A DNA stretch of 5,854 nt from positions 1-5,854 of the forward strand of contig CAYQOX010000098.1 in NCBI GenBank assembly GCA_964419335.1. The letters are read 5' to 3'. The notes under the pieces were generated by a model that was not told the origin of the DNA, ran no database searches, and saw only the letters and a program-made list of their open reading frames with translations. The stretch is from CAYQOX01 sp964419335 (GTDB lineage: Bacteria; Hinthialibacterota; Hinthialibacteria; Hinthialibacterales; Hinthialibacteraceae). This document shows, one piece after another, positions 5,832 to 5,854 of this stretch (position 1 is the stretch's first letter; each line of letters starts with the position of its first letter). Made by a program: the position numbers and the translations under genes.

Positions 5832-5854
5832 CAACTCCAATAGTGCCAACCACA

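Overview
The window reads as a bacterial chromosome segment of moderate GC. It carries the gene types common in large-genome, polysaccharide-degrading Gram-negative lineages: a LamG-type secreted protein, a stand-alone type II-secretion-like pseudopilin, a Tat-signal TIM-barrel/Gfo-Idh-MocA pair, an ankyrin-repeat exported protein and IS630 remnants. This mix is most like Candidatus Poribacteria or the Planctomycetes/PVC group. That placement is an inference from gene content only; there is no rRNA or other phylogenetic marker here.

Layout. (1) Bases 1-1138, minus strand: the N-terminal 379 codons of a secreted protein (signal peptide, LamG jelly roll, then a Big/DUF11-like beta domain) that runs off the left edge. 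(2) Bases 1139-1378: a divergent, AT-rich intergenic region. It holds a good sigma70-like promoter for the LamG gene, with a near-perfect 14-bp inverted repeat just downstream of the predicted start point, and a weaker promoter for the plus-strand gene. (3) Bases 1379-1936, plus: a pseudopilin with a textbook GFTLIE prepilin site. (4) Bases 2047-4403, plus: a tight two-gene operon (17-nt gap) of a xylose-isomerase-like TIM-barrel protein and a Gfo/Idh/MocA oxidoreductase, both with Tat-type N-termini. (5) Bases 4499-5053, minus: an exported five-repeat ankyrin protein, convergent with the operon. (6) Bases 5139-5597, minus: the N-terminal part of an IS630-family transposase, broken before the DDE catalytic domain. 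(7) Bases 5598-5854: its upstream region, a palindrome, and a nest of degenerate direct repeats reaching the right edge.

The genes in the left two thirds suggest an envelope-facing carbohydrate theme: a sugar- or surface-binding LamG protein, a pseudopilin of a secretion or fibre machine, and a probably periplasmic sugar oxidoreductase plus isomerase/epimerase. The right third is accessory DNA marked by a decayed insertion sequence.

I found no CRISPR array, RNA gene or clearly new multi-gene system. The points most worth a second look are the inverted repeat in the LamG leader, non-canonical residues at expected active-site positions in both operon proteins (Gln for Glu in the EKP motif, Ser for a probable metal-binding Glu), and the nested repeats at the right edge.
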